From a bacterium (GTDB taxonomy: Bacteria > Zhuqueibacterota > Zhuqueibacteria > Residuimicrobiales > Residuimicrobiaceae), in the NCBI GenBank assembly GCA_029554865.1, contig JAKPUX010000202.1, positions 1 through 64,000 of the forward strand: a stretch of 64,000 bases of DNA. Direction: 5' to 3'. The number at the start of each line of letters is the position of its first letter. Positions within the stretch are counted from its first letter, which is position 1. Below, in pieces: positions 1 to 8,455 of this stretch. The notes beneath the pieces were generated by a model. That model was given only the letters and a program-made list of their open reading frames with translations. It ran no database searches and was not told the DNA's origin. The translations under genes were made by a program, and so were the position numbers.

Positions 1-607
1 CCCAGCTGGTATGGATGAGGCCGATGGGGATATTGAGCTCCTTGAGCAGGGTGCGGCCGAAAAAGAAGGCCGTCGCGCTGAAGGTGGCCGCCGACTGCGG
101 GGTGCAGGGCTGCCAGCGGCCGGTACAGTCATCCATGGGAGCGGCTGCGATGCTCTTTTCCACCGTAAAGAGGCGCATCTGCGGGAAATCGGCGGCGGCG
201 ATTTCAGCCGCAGAATTGGCGATCGGGTCGCCCGGCGGCCAGCCGGCCAGCGGCATCTCCATGTTGGACTGGCCGGAGCAAATCCAGACCTCGCCGGTGA
301 GGATATCCATGAAACTTTTGGTGCCGGAGGGGCTGGTCACGGTGACCGTCCAGGGTCCTCCCGCCGCCGGAGTCTTGAGGAAGGCTCGCCACTGGCCGTT
401 GTTGTCCGCAATCGCAGCACTGCGGGCGCCCCAGGAGGCCTCGAGGCCAACCTTCTCTCCTGGCGCTGCCTTTCCCCAGAAAGCGACGCGCTGTCTCTGC
501 TGCAGCACCATATGGTCCCCGAAAATCGCCGGCAGCTCGAGGGCTGCGGCTGCTGCTGCATAGAGAATCGCCGCCATAAACAGGAATCCGCCTTTCAGTA
601 GCCTCAT
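1..607 (-). CDS. Sialate O-acetylesterase-like protein, 3' end outside window
   Basis: Esterase of the SASA (sialate O-acetylesterase) family, which removes acetyl groups from sugars. About 202 N-terminal residues are present and the rest lies beyond position 1. Seen: a signal peptide (basic start, hydrophobic residues about 7-21), a beta-rich N-terminal domain with the family hallmark GDHMVLQQ, and the catalytic serine block CSGQSNMEMPL near residue 112. The start at 607 is chosen because an AGGAG sits 7 bases upstream; an in-frame ATG at 613 is too close to it. The protein is probably periplasmic. Together with the SGNH esterase at 16-18 kb it suggests that acetylated polysaccharides are used. 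The substrate cannot be told from sequence. Confidence 0.9.
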   Translation of the reverse strand, partial: MRLLKGGFLFMAAILYAAAAAALELPAIFGDHMVLQQRQRVAFWGKAAPGEKVGLEASWGARSAAIADNNGQWRAFLKTPAAGGPWTVTVTSPSGTKSFMDILTGEVWICSGQSNMEMPLAGWPPGDPIANSAAEIAAADFPQMRLFTVEKSIAAAPMDDCTGRWQPCTPQSAATFSATAFFFGRTLLKELNIPIGLIHTSW

Positions 608-634
608 TTGCATGCTCCTGATGGTTACAATCCG

Positions 635-653
635 CTCATCCGCCCGGGATGAG
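635..653. other. Short intergenic hairpin
   Basis: Perfect 7-bp inverted repeat CTCATCC / GGATGAG around a 5-base loop, between the peptidase gene and the esterase gene. No T-run follows on either strand, so it is at best a weak terminator or a processing site. Confidence 0.3.
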
Positions 654-713
654 GTATTCTGAGCCCCCTGCCGTCCGGCCGCCAGCCGGTTCCAGCTATC
701 GTAAAGGGGTCGA

Positions 714-1562
714 TCAGAGTGTTCTGGCCGCGAAGGTATCGCCCTGGTTGGGATCACCGGTATCCCAGCCCTTCTTGAACCAGCGTTGGCGCTGATCCGA
801 GGTGCCATGCGTAAAGGCATCAGGGACCACATAGCCCTGGGTGCGGCGCATGATGCGGTCATCACCGACCGCGGAAGCGGCGTTGATCGCCTCATCAAGG
901 TCCCCAGGCTCGAGGATGTTGTTCATCTTCTGGGCATGATGGGCCCAGACGCCGGCGAAAAAGTCGGCCTGCAGCTCGAGGCGGATGGAGTACTGGTTGT
1001 ACTCTTCCTGGCTGACGCGCCCCTGCATGCTGGCGATCTGGTCAGTGATGCCGAGCAGGTTCTGGACATGATGGCCGACCTCATGGGCGATAACGTAAGC
1101 GATGGCAAAATCACCGGGAGCATCGTACTGGTTCTGGAGCTCCGCACAGAAGGCGAGATCGATGTAGACCTTCTCATCTCCCGGACAGTAAAAGGGCCCT
1201 GTCGCAGCCGAGCCGTAGCCGCAGGCGGACTGGACCTGATCAGTGTAGAGTACCAGGGTGGGCATCCGGTACTGCGATCCCGCATTCTGGAAAAGCTTGC
1301 CCCAGACATCCTCGGTATCTTTCAGAACCACCTTGACAAAGGAGGCCAGCTGATTTTCCTCCGCGGAACGCTCCTCTGTGGAGACCGGTGTGGAGGTCGA
1401 GACTCCGGGATTCTCCTGCAAAAACTGCATGGGGTCGCCGCCCAGCAGCCAGACCAGCAGAAGGATGACCAGGGTGCCGATGCCGCCGCCAATCACTCTG
1501 CGTGAGGTTGTGCCGCGGCGATCTTCAACATTTTCACTTTCAGTTCTTCCTTGCCAACGCAT
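714..1562 (-). CDS. ypfJ: YpfJ-family neutral zinc metallopeptidase
   Basis: Membrane-anchored metalloprotease-like protein of 282 residues, typical for the YpfJ / KPN_02809 family. Seen: one membrane segment near residues 25-45 (GTLVILLLVWLLGG), a central domain with cysteines of the CGYGSAATGPFYCPGD type, then the zinc motif HEVGHHVQNLLG near residue 160 with the family's downstream QADFFAGVWAH block. The mature domain should face the periplasm. Its physiological substrate is not established. It stands alone: the next gene upstream is divergent and the esterase downstream has its own ribosome-binding site. Confidence 0.9.
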   Translation of the reverse strand: MRWQGRTESENVEDRRGTTSRRVIGGGIGTLVILLLVWLLGGDPMQFLQENPGVSTSTPVSTEERSAEENQLASFVKVVLKDTEDVWGKLFQNAGSQYRMPTLVLYTDQVQSACGYGSAATGPFYCPGDEKVYIDLAFCAELQNQYDAPGDFAIAYVIAHEVGHHVQNLLGITDQIASMQGRVSQEEYNQYSIRLELQADFFAGVWAHHAQKMNNILEPGDLDEAINAASAVGDDRIMRRTQGYVVPDAFTHGTSDQRQRWFKKGWDTGDPNQGDTFAARTL

Positions 1563-1820
1563 TTCATGCTCCTGAGAAGGGGTGAATCGTCCAATTAACG
1601 CAGCAAGTTAGCAAATATGCAATTAAAAATCAATATATTTACCGCGCAAGGACATTCATCGGGAGGAACAGAAAAACGAGAGCCCCCCGGCCGCGTCCTG
1701 ATTGGGGGAAACCCCTCTCTTATGGCTGCGTATACAGAAATGCTTTTTTCGAATCTGATTTTAACGTATATTTATATAGTCGTCGGATGCCATTGCATAA
1801 CACTCTTTCAGGAGGCAACC
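1563..1820. other. Divergent intergenic region
   Basis: This AT-rich stretch of 258 bases separates the ypfJ gene (minus) from the ABC exporter genes (plus). It holds AT-rich runs around 1763-1780 that could carry a promoter, but no -35/-10 pair is convincing. The reading frame continues open upstream of 1821 to an ATG at 1617, but that extension encodes no family sequence and lacks a ribosome-binding site. Confidence 0.4.
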
Positions 1821-2744
1821 GTGAGAAGTGCGGTAACACTCAACAAGGTCATAAAAAGTTTCGACACCGTTCGGGCGGTGGACAATCTCTCCCTGGAGAT
1901 ACCCCAGGGAGAGATCTTTGGCCTGATCGGACCTAATGGAGCCGGCAAGACCACCACCATCCGCATGCTGCTCGGCATTCTCATGCCGGACTCGGGGACG
2001 ATCGAAATCCTCGGCAAATCAAGCTGCCGGGAGGTGGCCAATCAGGTGGGATTTCTCCCCGAAGAACGCGGACTCTTCAAGCGTATGGTGATCATTGACA
2101 TCATCCGGTTCTTCGCTGAGCTCAAGGGTATCCCCCCACGGAAAGCCACTCCACTGGAGGAAATCTGGCTGGAGCGTTTTGAACTCAAGCCTTGGCGGGA
2201 TAAAAAGGTCGAGGAACTCTCCAAGGGCATGCAGCAAAAGGTGCAGTTCATCACCACCATTCTGCATGAGCCCAGATTGATCTTCCTTGATGAGCCCTTC
2301 AGCGGACTCGATCCGGTCAACACCAACCTCATCAAGGATGTCATGCTCGATCTGGTCAAAAACGGCACCACCATCATCTTCTCCACCCATCTGATGGAGC
2401 AGGCGGAGAAGCTGTGCGACGCTCTCTGTCTGATCGACAAGGGGCGCAGCGTCCTCCAGGGCCGCCTGGCCGAGGTCAAGGGCCGTTTCGGCCGCAACCG
2501 CTGCCGCCTCAGCTATGACGGGGAGGCCCGCTTCCTCAAGGATACCGCGCTGGTGAGCAGGTATGACGATTATGGCCAGTATGTCGAAATCCAGCCCGCC
2601 GAGGGGGTCCAGCCGCAGGCGATTCTGGCCCAGGCTGTCAGCCAGGTTACGGTACGCAGCTTTAACATCACCGAGCCCTCTCTGAACGAGATCTTTATCA
2701 CCGTGGTCAAAGGAGGCGCTAACGCCGGAGGCGATCATGAATAA
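1821..2744 (+). CDS. ABC-2 type exporter, ATP-binding protein
   Basis: ATPase subunit of a NatA/YhaQ-like ABC-2 exporter, 307 residues. Seen: Walker A GPNGAGKTT near residue 40, signature LSKGMQQK, Walker B LIFLDEPFSGLDP, and the H-loop histidine in STHLMEQ. A C-terminal extension of about 90 residues follows, as in NatA-type ATPases. The GTG start at 1821 is chosen because AGGAGG lies 5 bases upstream and the family alignment begins there. It overlaps the permease gene by 8 bases, so the two are translationally coupled. NatA/NatB relatives export sodium, drugs or peptides; the cargo here is unknown. Confidence 0.92.
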   Translation: MRSAVTLNKVIKSFDTVRAVDNLSLEIPQGEIFGLIGPNGAGKTTTIRMLLGILMPDSGTIEILGKSSCREVANQVGFLPEERGLFKRMVIIDIIRFFAELKGIPPRKATPLEEIWLERFELKPWRDKKVEELSKGMQQKVQFITTILHEPRLIFLDEPFSGLDPVNTNLIKDVMLDLVKNGTTIIFSTHLMEQAEKLCDALCLIDKGRSVLQGRLAEVKGRFGRNRCRLSYDGEARFLKDTALVSRYDDYGQYVEIQPAEGVQPQAILAQAVSQVTVRSFNITEPSLNEIFITVVKGGANAGGDHE

Positions 2745-4023
2745 GACCTGGGTTCTGATCAAACGTGAATTTCTCATCCGGGTCAAGAACAAGGGATTCA
2801 TCATCGGCACCTTTGCTCTGCCCGTACTGATCGTCGTCATCATGGGCATCCAGATCGCAGTTCAGTCCATGGGTGCCCGTGAGAAAAAGACGCTCGCCCT
2901 CATCGACCTCACGGGCGAAGTCGGTCCGGCCTACACAGCCTACATGGATGAAAATTTCCGGGACGACCGCAAGGTGCCGCTTTACACCTTTGAGACGGTC
3001 ACCACCGTCCCGGAGAGCCTGGCTGCAGTGACGGCCCGTTACAGCCTGCTCGTGCAGCAGGAAAAACTGAGTGCGCTGATCATCCTGCCGGCCGATATCT
3101 TTCTGACCAGCCAGTTCGAACTCCACGCCCGCAACATCAGCAACATGGAGTTCAATGCCGCCCTGGAGCGTTCGCTCTCACGGGTGGTCTCCGACCTGCG
3201 GCTGGCCGAGAGCGGCCTCGACCAGGAACTGGTGCGCAAGCTGACGCAGAGAATGGATCTCAAGACCTTCAAGGTGAGCGAGGCCGGCACCAAGGAGGAG
3301 AGCGGTTTCGCCACCTGGGGAATCAGCTACGCCATGATGTTTATCCTCTATATGGCCCTGATCTTTTACGGCCAGTTTGTCATGCGCGGCGTCTATGAGG
3401 ATAAGAACTCGCGGGTTATGGAAGTCGTGCTCTCCTCGGTCCGGGCCGATCAGCTCATGGCGGGAAAGATCATCGGCATCGGCGGAGCAGGACTCCTGCA
3501 GTTTCTGATCTGGGCGCTTTTTGTCGCCCTGGCCTCGGCATATGGCATGACGATGATGAACTATTTCGCCCCAGGAGCGGGTGATTTCCCCCTGCCCACC
3601 ATCTCCTTTTCGGTCTATCTCTTCTTCTTCATTTTTTTTCTACTCGGCTATTTTATCTATGCGACCCTCTATGCCACCCTCGGCAGCATGGTCAACGATG
3701 AGGCAGATGCCCAGAGCCTGCAGTGGCCGGTGACCATGCTGATCGTGCTCGGCTTTCTCTTCATGTTCTTCGTCCTCAACAATCCCAACAGCACTCTGGC
3801 TGTCATCCTCTCCCTCATCCCCTTCTTCACTCCGCTGCTGATGTTTTTACGGCTCTCTGTCGGCGCCGCGCCGATGTGGCAGGTGCTCCTCAGCGTGGTG
3901 CTGATGATCGCCTCGATCATCGCCCTGATCTGGTTCACTGGACGGATTTTCCGGGTCGGCATTTTGATGTATGGTAAAAAGCCCAATCTCCCGGAGGTGC
4001 TGAAATGGATCAAGTACTCCTGA
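2737..4023 (+). CDS. ABC-2 type exporter, permease protein (NatB-like)
   Basis: Membrane partner of the upstream ATPase, 428 residues, of the ABC2_membrane_3 type. Seen: a first membrane helix at about residues 20-42, a large extracytoplasmic domain of roughly 150 residues, then about five more helices in the C-terminal half, including the conserved stretch beginning YEDKNSRVMEVVLSS that precedes the helices in this family. The start ATG overlaps the ATPase stop codon, with a GGAGG about 6 bases upstream inside the ATPase gene. A stem-loop follows the stop. Substrate unknown. Confidence 0.9.
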   Translation: MNKTWVLIKREFLIRVKNKGFIIGTFALPVLIVVIMGIQIAVQSMGAREKKTLALIDLTGEVGPAYTAYMDENFRDDRKVPLYTFETVTTVPESLAAVTARYSLLVQQEKLSALIILPADIFLTSQFELHARNISNMEFNAALERSLSRVVSDLRLAESGLDQELVRKLTQRMDLKTFKVSEAGTKEESGFATWGISYAMMFILYMALIFYGQFVMRGVYEDKNSRVMEVVLSSVRADQLMAGKIIGIGGAGLLQFLIWALFVALASAYGMTMMNYFAPGAGDFPLPTISFSVYLFFFIFFLLGYFIYATLYATLGSMVNDEADAQSLQWPVTMLIVLGFLFMFFVLNNPNSTLAVILSLIPFFTPLLMFLRLSVGAAPMWQVLLSVVLMIASIIALIWFTGRIFRVGILMYGKKPNLPEVLKWIKYS

Positions 4024-4054
4024 TTCGTGAACAGAGGCTGATGTAACAATGCAT

Positions 4055-4079
4055 GAGGGGGCGGGTCTTCCGCCCCCTC
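4055..4079. terminator. Hairpin between convergent genes
   Basis: Perfect 10-bp GC-rich stem GAGGGGGCGG / CCGCCCCCTC with a 5-base loop, between the convergent ABC permease and deacylase genes; its right arm reaches into the deacylase stop codon. It lacks a T-run, so intrinsic termination would be weak. It may work in both directions. Confidence 0.5.
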
Positions 4080-5766
4080 ACCCGCGCAGAATACGGCCGG
4101 GCAGTTTTCCGGTCTGTTCCCCTTCCGCCACAACGATCTCGCCGTTGACGATGACCCAATCTATGCCCGTCGGGAACTGGTGCGGTTGCACAAAGGTGGC
4201 CCGGTCGATGACCGTCGCCGGATCAAAGAGGACGATATCGGCGAAGCATCCTTCTCTGATCAACCCCCTCTCACGAATGGAAAACTTTTCACAGGGCAGC
4301 GCAGTGATGCGGTGGATCGCCTCTGCCAGGGGGAGCACCTTTTTTTCGTGCACATAGTATCCGAGGTAGCGCGGGAAGGTGCCATAGTAGCGCGGATGGG
4401 GAGTCCCTCTCCCGAGCAGGCCTGAGGGGGAGATGGCGTTGCCGTCCGAACCGACCATGGTGTAGGGGGCGGCGAAGGTGGCCCGGGTATCCTCCTCGCT
4501 CATGCTGAATCCGCACATCCCCACCTGGCCCTCCTCCTCGATGAGAAGACGGCGGGTAAAGTCGAGGGGATCCTCTCCTGCTGCTGTTGCGAGTTCCTCG
4601 ACCGTCTTGCCCTGATAGTCCCGCCTTCCCGAGAGCCAGGCCTGCGTAATCATGATCGAAGCCCAGGAGCCGGTGGCGGCGATCTTGTCGCGCACAAAGG
4701 GGGCCATGTCGGCAAAGCCCCTGGGGTCTTTCAGACGGGCGACAAAAGCGGGATTGCCTCCTTCCCGCGCCCACAGGGGAAAGAGCATCTTCAGCGAAGT
4801 GGCGTAGGCGGTGTAGGGATAGCGGTCGGCGTGCACATTCATCCCCTCGCGGCGGGCGGCCTCGACAGCGGCCAGCAGTTTCGGGGTCTTGTGCCAGTTG
4901 CGCTGCTGGCAGGTCTTGAAATGGGAAATCTGCACGCTCACCCCGGAGTCGCGGCCAATGCGCAGGGTCTCCTCCAAAGCCTCCTCCACGGTGAGGTCCT
5001 CGTTGCGCATATGGGTGGCATAAACCTTGCCATGCCGGGCGACCTCCCTGCACAGAGCGATGATCTCATCGGTGGCGGCGAAAGCCCCGGGGGTGTATTC
5101 GAGCCCGGTGGAGAGCCCCAGGGCCCCCTGCTCCAGGGCGCAGAGCAGATGGCCCTTCATCGCCTCGAGTTCAGCGCCGGCGGGAGGCCGATCTGCGGCC
5201 CCCATCGCCACACTGCGGATGGTGCTGTGGCCGATCAGGGTAGCGTAATTGAGGGCGGACCCCTTTTTACCAAGAACCTCGAAAAAGCCGGCCAGATCGC
5301 TCCACCCCGCTTCAATGCCATATTCCCGGCGCCACTCCTCCTGAACCTCCCTCCTTCCGGTTGAAGTAAGGGGAAACACTGAGTCACCGCAGTTGCCGCC
5401 GATCTCCAGGGTCACCCCCTGGTGGATCTTGCTCTCCGCCCGGGGCTCGGCCAGGAGGTGCAGATCGGTATGGGTGTGGACATCGACAAAGCCGGGGCTG
5501 ACGGCCAAGCCCTTGGCGTCAATGACCTGCGGGCATCCCTCATCGTCGAGACGGCCGACAGCGGCGATGCGGTCGCCGCGGATGCCGATATCCGCCCGAA
5601 CGGGTGCGCCGCCGCTGCCGTCATAGAGGTTCCCGTTGACGATGAGCAGGTCGTAGGGCCGGCGCGAGCAGCCCGTTATGACAGCGCCGGCGGAAGCGAG
5701 CAGGCCGGCGCCGATGCAGCATTGTGTACTTTTCTTGACGAACTCACGTCGGGTCGCGATGGGCAT
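4078..5766 (-). CDS. N-acyl-D-amino-acid deacylase-like amidohydrolase, TAT lipoprotein
   Basis: Zinc amidohydrolase of the D-aminoacylase family, about 562 residues from the start chosen here. Seen: a twin-arginine leader (TRREFVKKS) followed by a lipobox ending in TGC, so it is probably a TAT-exported lipoprotein; the metal-binding HTHTDLH block after GFVDV; the family blocks YATHMRNED and SDGNAISP; and a C-terminal composite beta domain (ADIVLFDP). The family cleaves N-acyl-D-amino acids, and some members act on related amides or dipeptides. The in-frame ATG at 5898 is rejected because it would put 44 unrelated residues before the TAT leader. It is divergent from the SSS symporter, which might import the product (inference). 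Confidence 0.88.
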   Translation of the reverse strand: MPIATRREFVKKSTQCCIGAGLLASAGAVITGCSRRPYDLLIVNGNLYDGSGGAPVRADIGIRGDRIAAVGRLDDEGCPQVIDAKGLAVSPGFVDVHTHTDLHLLAEPRAESKIHQGVTLEIGGNCGDSVFPLTSTGRREVQEEWRREYGIEAGWSDLAGFFEVLGKKGSALNYATLIGHSTIRSVAMGAADRPPAGAELEAMKGHLLCALEQGALGLSTGLEYTPGAFAATDEIIALCREVARHGKVYATHMRNEDLTVEEALEETLRIGRDSGVSVQISHFKTCQQRNWHKTPKLLAAVEAARREGMNVHADRYPYTAYATSLKMLFPLWAREGGNPAFVARLKDPRGFADMAPFVRDKIAATGSWASIMITQAWLSGRRDYQGKTVEELATAAGEDPLDFTRRLLIEEEGQVGMCGFSMSEEDTRATFAAPYTMVGSDGNAISPSGLLGRGTPHPRYYGTFPRYLGYYVHEKKVLPLAEAIHRITALPCEKFSIRERGLIREGCFADIVLFDPATVIDRATFVQPHQFPTGIDWVIVNGEIVVAEGEQTGKLPGRILRG

Positions 5767-6001
5767 GTTCTGGTCTCCCGTATCTACGGTTATCAGCGCA
5801 TCAAATTCCTCTCCCGCAATATAGGGTCGGAGTCGCTTTTTAACAAGCAATTTTACAGCAGACGGGATAAAAAAAATCCTTTTATCTGTCTCCTCCATTG
5901 GTTACATTTGCAGCACGTCAACCGCTCCACCTCCAGCTTCCGGGGGCAGAGTGCGATGCCCTTCCTGTGCAGGCTGCAACCCATCAACCGAAAGAGCGCC
6001 T

Positions 6002-8140
6002 ATGGCCTTTCTCTCCCTGATCGCCGCTATGTCCGGCTCCGCGAGCATGCTTCACCTCCGGCCGGTCGATCTGCTCATCATCATCATCTATTTTTTCTTC
6101 GTCCTCGCCATCGGCTTTTATCTCAAAAAGTTCGCCAGCACCGGCGACGACTTTTTCATGGCCGGCCGCAAGATGACCGCCTGGATCGCCGGGCTGAGCT
6201 TCATCTCCGCCAACCTCAGCTCCCTGGAGACCATGGGCTGGAGTGCCATGGCCTACCAGTACGGCATGCTCGGCGCCCACGGCTACCTCATCGGCGCCAT
6301 CCCGGCTATCCTCTTCCTCGCCATTGTGATGATGCCCTTTTACTACATCTCACGCACCCACTCGGTGCCGGGCTATCTGCAGCTGCGCTACGGTGAGGGC
6401 GCGCGCTCCGTCGCCGGCATCTCCTTTTCATTCATGACCGTGGCGGTGAGCGGCGCCAGCATGTTCGCCATGGCCAAGATCCTCAATCTCCTCCTTGGCT
6501 GGGACATGAATATCAGCATCTGGGTGGCTTCTCTCACCGTGGCTGTCTACGTCACCCTGGGCGGACTGCTCTCGGCGGTCTTTAACGAAGTGCTGCAGTT
6601 CTTCCTGATCTGGCTGGGCTCACTGCTCATCCCCATCCTCGGCATCATCCACGCGGGCGGCTGGGGCAAAATGATGGCGGCGGTGCAGCGCAATGTGGCG
6701 GTGATCCACCCCGCGGTGCAAAACGCCGATTTCACCAGTCTGTGGCAGAACCTCGGCTCCTTTGCCAGCAACCCGATGGGGATCGACTGGTTCGGCATGC
6801 TCTTCGGCCAGGGGATCGCCGTCGCCTTTGGTTACTGGTGCACCGATTTCCTCCAGGTGCAGCGCGTCATTGTCGCCAAGGACCTGCGCTCGGCCCAGAA
6901 CGGCACCATCATCGGGGCGGCCCTGAAGATGATGGTGCCCCTGATCGTCACCATCCCCGGCCTGCTCGGGCTGGCGGTACTGATGAATTCGGACGGCTCG
7001 CCGATGGTGCTGGTGCCCGAAAGCGATCCGCGCGCCGGCATCACCCACAACACCTTCAATGACGTCCTCCCCCTGCTGATGGGCAAGTATCTCGGTCCTG
7101 GGCTGCTCGGCCTGGGAGTGACAGCGATGATCGCCGGCTTTATGTCGGGGATGGCCGGCAATGTCAGCGCCTTCGCCACGGTCTGGACCCACGACGTCTA
7201 CAAACCGCTCATCAACAGAAAGGGCAGCGACCGCCACTATCTCAACATGGGCCGCTGGAGCTCGGTGATCGGCGTGCTGCTTTCCATCGCCACTGCCTAT
7301 ACCCTCTTTTTCTTCTCCAATATTCTCGAATATCTCCAGGTGCTGGTCTTTTTCTTCATCGTGCCCCTGTTCGGCACGGTGATCCTCGGCATGCTCTGGA
7401 AGCGAGCCACCCCTGCCGGCGGATTCTGGGGTTTTCTTGTCGCTATTATCTTCTCAATCAGTATGTGGGCTTTTGTCCATACCTTTCCGCACGGCTATCA
7501 GCCCCAGCCCAAGGTGACGCTCAGCCACGGAGCCGAGGTTCTCCTCACCCGGGCCAATGCGGCTAAACCGGGAGCCATCTCCTACATCAGCATCGAAAGC
7601 GGCGCCCTCGATCTGGTCAATGTGCCCCTTTTCGGCCATGAAGAGGGCGGGGAATTCACCGTGCAGGATCAGCCCCTCTACATGCGCGAGGTCGCGCCGC
7701 TGCGCAAGACCGCCGCGCCCATCCAGATCCTGGCCCCCGAGGTGGTGATTGCCGATACCCGGGAGCAGCAGAAATTCGGCCTCTCCGCCGTCCCGGCACG
7801 CATCAGTCCCGGCGTCAAGGTCCGTTCGACCTTCATCTCCCGCCGCTTCGACCCGGCGGCCTTCAATCCCGACCATGTCAAGGTCATCGCCCGCTCCGAC
7901 AAGGCCAAACCGATGGCGGTCAACATGTACAGCGCCTGGTGGTCGCTGGTGGTCTGCCTGCTGGTCACCATCGTGGTCAGCCTTTTCACCCGGCCCAAGC
8001 CCGAGGCCGAGCTGAAGAATCTGGTGATGGGACTGACGCCCCTGCCCAAAGAGGAAGCCTCACCATGGCACCGCAAGCCCCTTTTCTGGGCGGCCGTCGT
8101 CATGGCTGTTTTCATTGTCATCAACATCATTTTCTGGTGA
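6002..8140 (+). CDS. SSS-family sodium/solute symporter with an inserted soluble domain
   Basis: Sodium/solute symporter of the SGLT-like family, about 712 residues. Seen: a classic N-terminal core with many helices, including the block GDDFFMAGRKMTAWIAGLSF and a region around GYWCTDFLQVQRVIVAKD typical of SGLT-like members. Between the last core helices lies a non-membrane stretch of roughly 150 residues (from about VHTFPHGYQ to NMYSAWW), followed by two more helices. Such a long extracytoplasmic insertion is unusual. The start is uncertain: ATG at 6002 is used, ATG at 5951 is possible. It is followed after 7 bases by a small two-helix protein. Substrate unknown; the divergent deacylase suggests an amino acid or acyl derivative, while family resemblance suggests a sugar. 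Confidence 0.88.
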   Translation: MAFLSLIAAMSGSASMLHLRPVDLLIIIIYFFFVLAIGFYLKKFASTGDDFFMAGRKMTAWIAGLSFISANLSSLETMGWSAMAYQYGMLGAHGYLIGAIPAILFLAIVMMPFYYISRTHSVPGYLQLRYGEGARSVAGISFSFMTVAVSGASMFAMAKILNLLLGWDMNISIWVASLTVAVYVTLGGLLSAVFNEVLQFFLIWLGSLLIPILGIIHAGGWGKMMAAVQRNVAVIHPAVQNADFTSLWQNLGSFASNPMGIDWFGMLFGQGIAVAFGYWCTDFLQVQRVIVAKDLRSAQNGTIIGAALKMMVPLIVTIPGLLGLAVLMNSDGSPMVLVPESDPRAGITHNTFNDVLPLLMGKYLGPGLLGLGVTAMIAGFMSGMAGNVSAFATVWTHDVYKPLINRKGSDRHYLNMGRWSSVIGVLLSIATAYTLFFFSNILEYLQVLVFFFIVPLFGTVILGMLWKRATPAGGFWGFLVAIIFSISMWAFVHTFPHGYQPQPKVTLSHGAEVLLTRANAAKPGAISYISIESGALDLVNVPLFGHEEGGEFTVQDQPLYMREVAPLRKTAAPIQILAPEVVIADTREQQKFGLSAVPARISPGVKVRSTFISRRFDPAAFNPDHVKVIARSDKAKPMAVNMYSAWWSLVVCLLVTIVVSLFTRPKPEAELKNLVMGLTPLPKEEASPWHRKPLFWAAVVMAVFIVINIIFW

Positions 8141-8147
8141 GGTCACT

Positions 8148-8384
8148 ATGGAAGAGAGAGAAAAACAAATCCCGATCTGGTTCTTCATCGGGGCGATCGT
8201 CCTGATCTACGGAGCGCTGATCACGGCGACCGGATTTCTCGGCTGGGTCTCCCTTCCACCGGCCGGGACGCGGGTCGCCCTCTGGGAGCTGCATGCCGAT
8301 CTGTGGTGGGGGCTCTTGCTGTTGGCCATCGGCCTCTTTTACAGCCTCAAGTACCGGCCCCGTCGCAAGCACCGCAACGCCTGA
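8148..8384 (+). CDS. Small two-helix membrane protein
   Basis: Protein of 78 residues with two hydrophobic segments (about residues 9-31 and 47-66) and a basic tail (KYRPRRKHRNA). It starts 7 bases after the symporter stop, with GTGAGGT upstream, so it is almost certainly co-transcribed and may be an accessory subunit of that transporter. No domain family is recognised. An intrinsic terminator follows. Confidence 0.75.
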   Translation: MEEREKQIPIWFFIGAIVLIYGALITATGFLGWVSLPPAGTRVALWELHADLWWGLLLLAIGLFYSLKYRPRRKHRNA

Positions 8385-8400
8385 CCGCTCACCTATGATA

Positions 8401-8437
8401 AAAAAGCCCGGCTGATCCTTTTCAGTCCGGGCTTTTT
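8401..8437. terminator. Bidirectional intrinsic terminator
   Basis: Stem AAAAAGCCCGG / CCGGGCTTTTT, extended by CTGA/TCAG with one bulged base, gives a T-run on both strands. It lies between the convergent small membrane protein gene and the GH26 gene and should end both transcripts. Confidence 0.85.
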
Positions 8438-8455
8438 AATTCACTGCTCAGCCGC

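Noticed and set aside
11-601. Plus-strand open frames at the window start
   Set aside because: The minus strand encodes an esterase with signal peptide and CSGQSNM motif running off the window.
1617-1820. N-terminal extension of the ABC ATPase
   Set aside because: No ribosome-binding site and no family similarity; the GTG at 1821 has a perfect AGGAGG.
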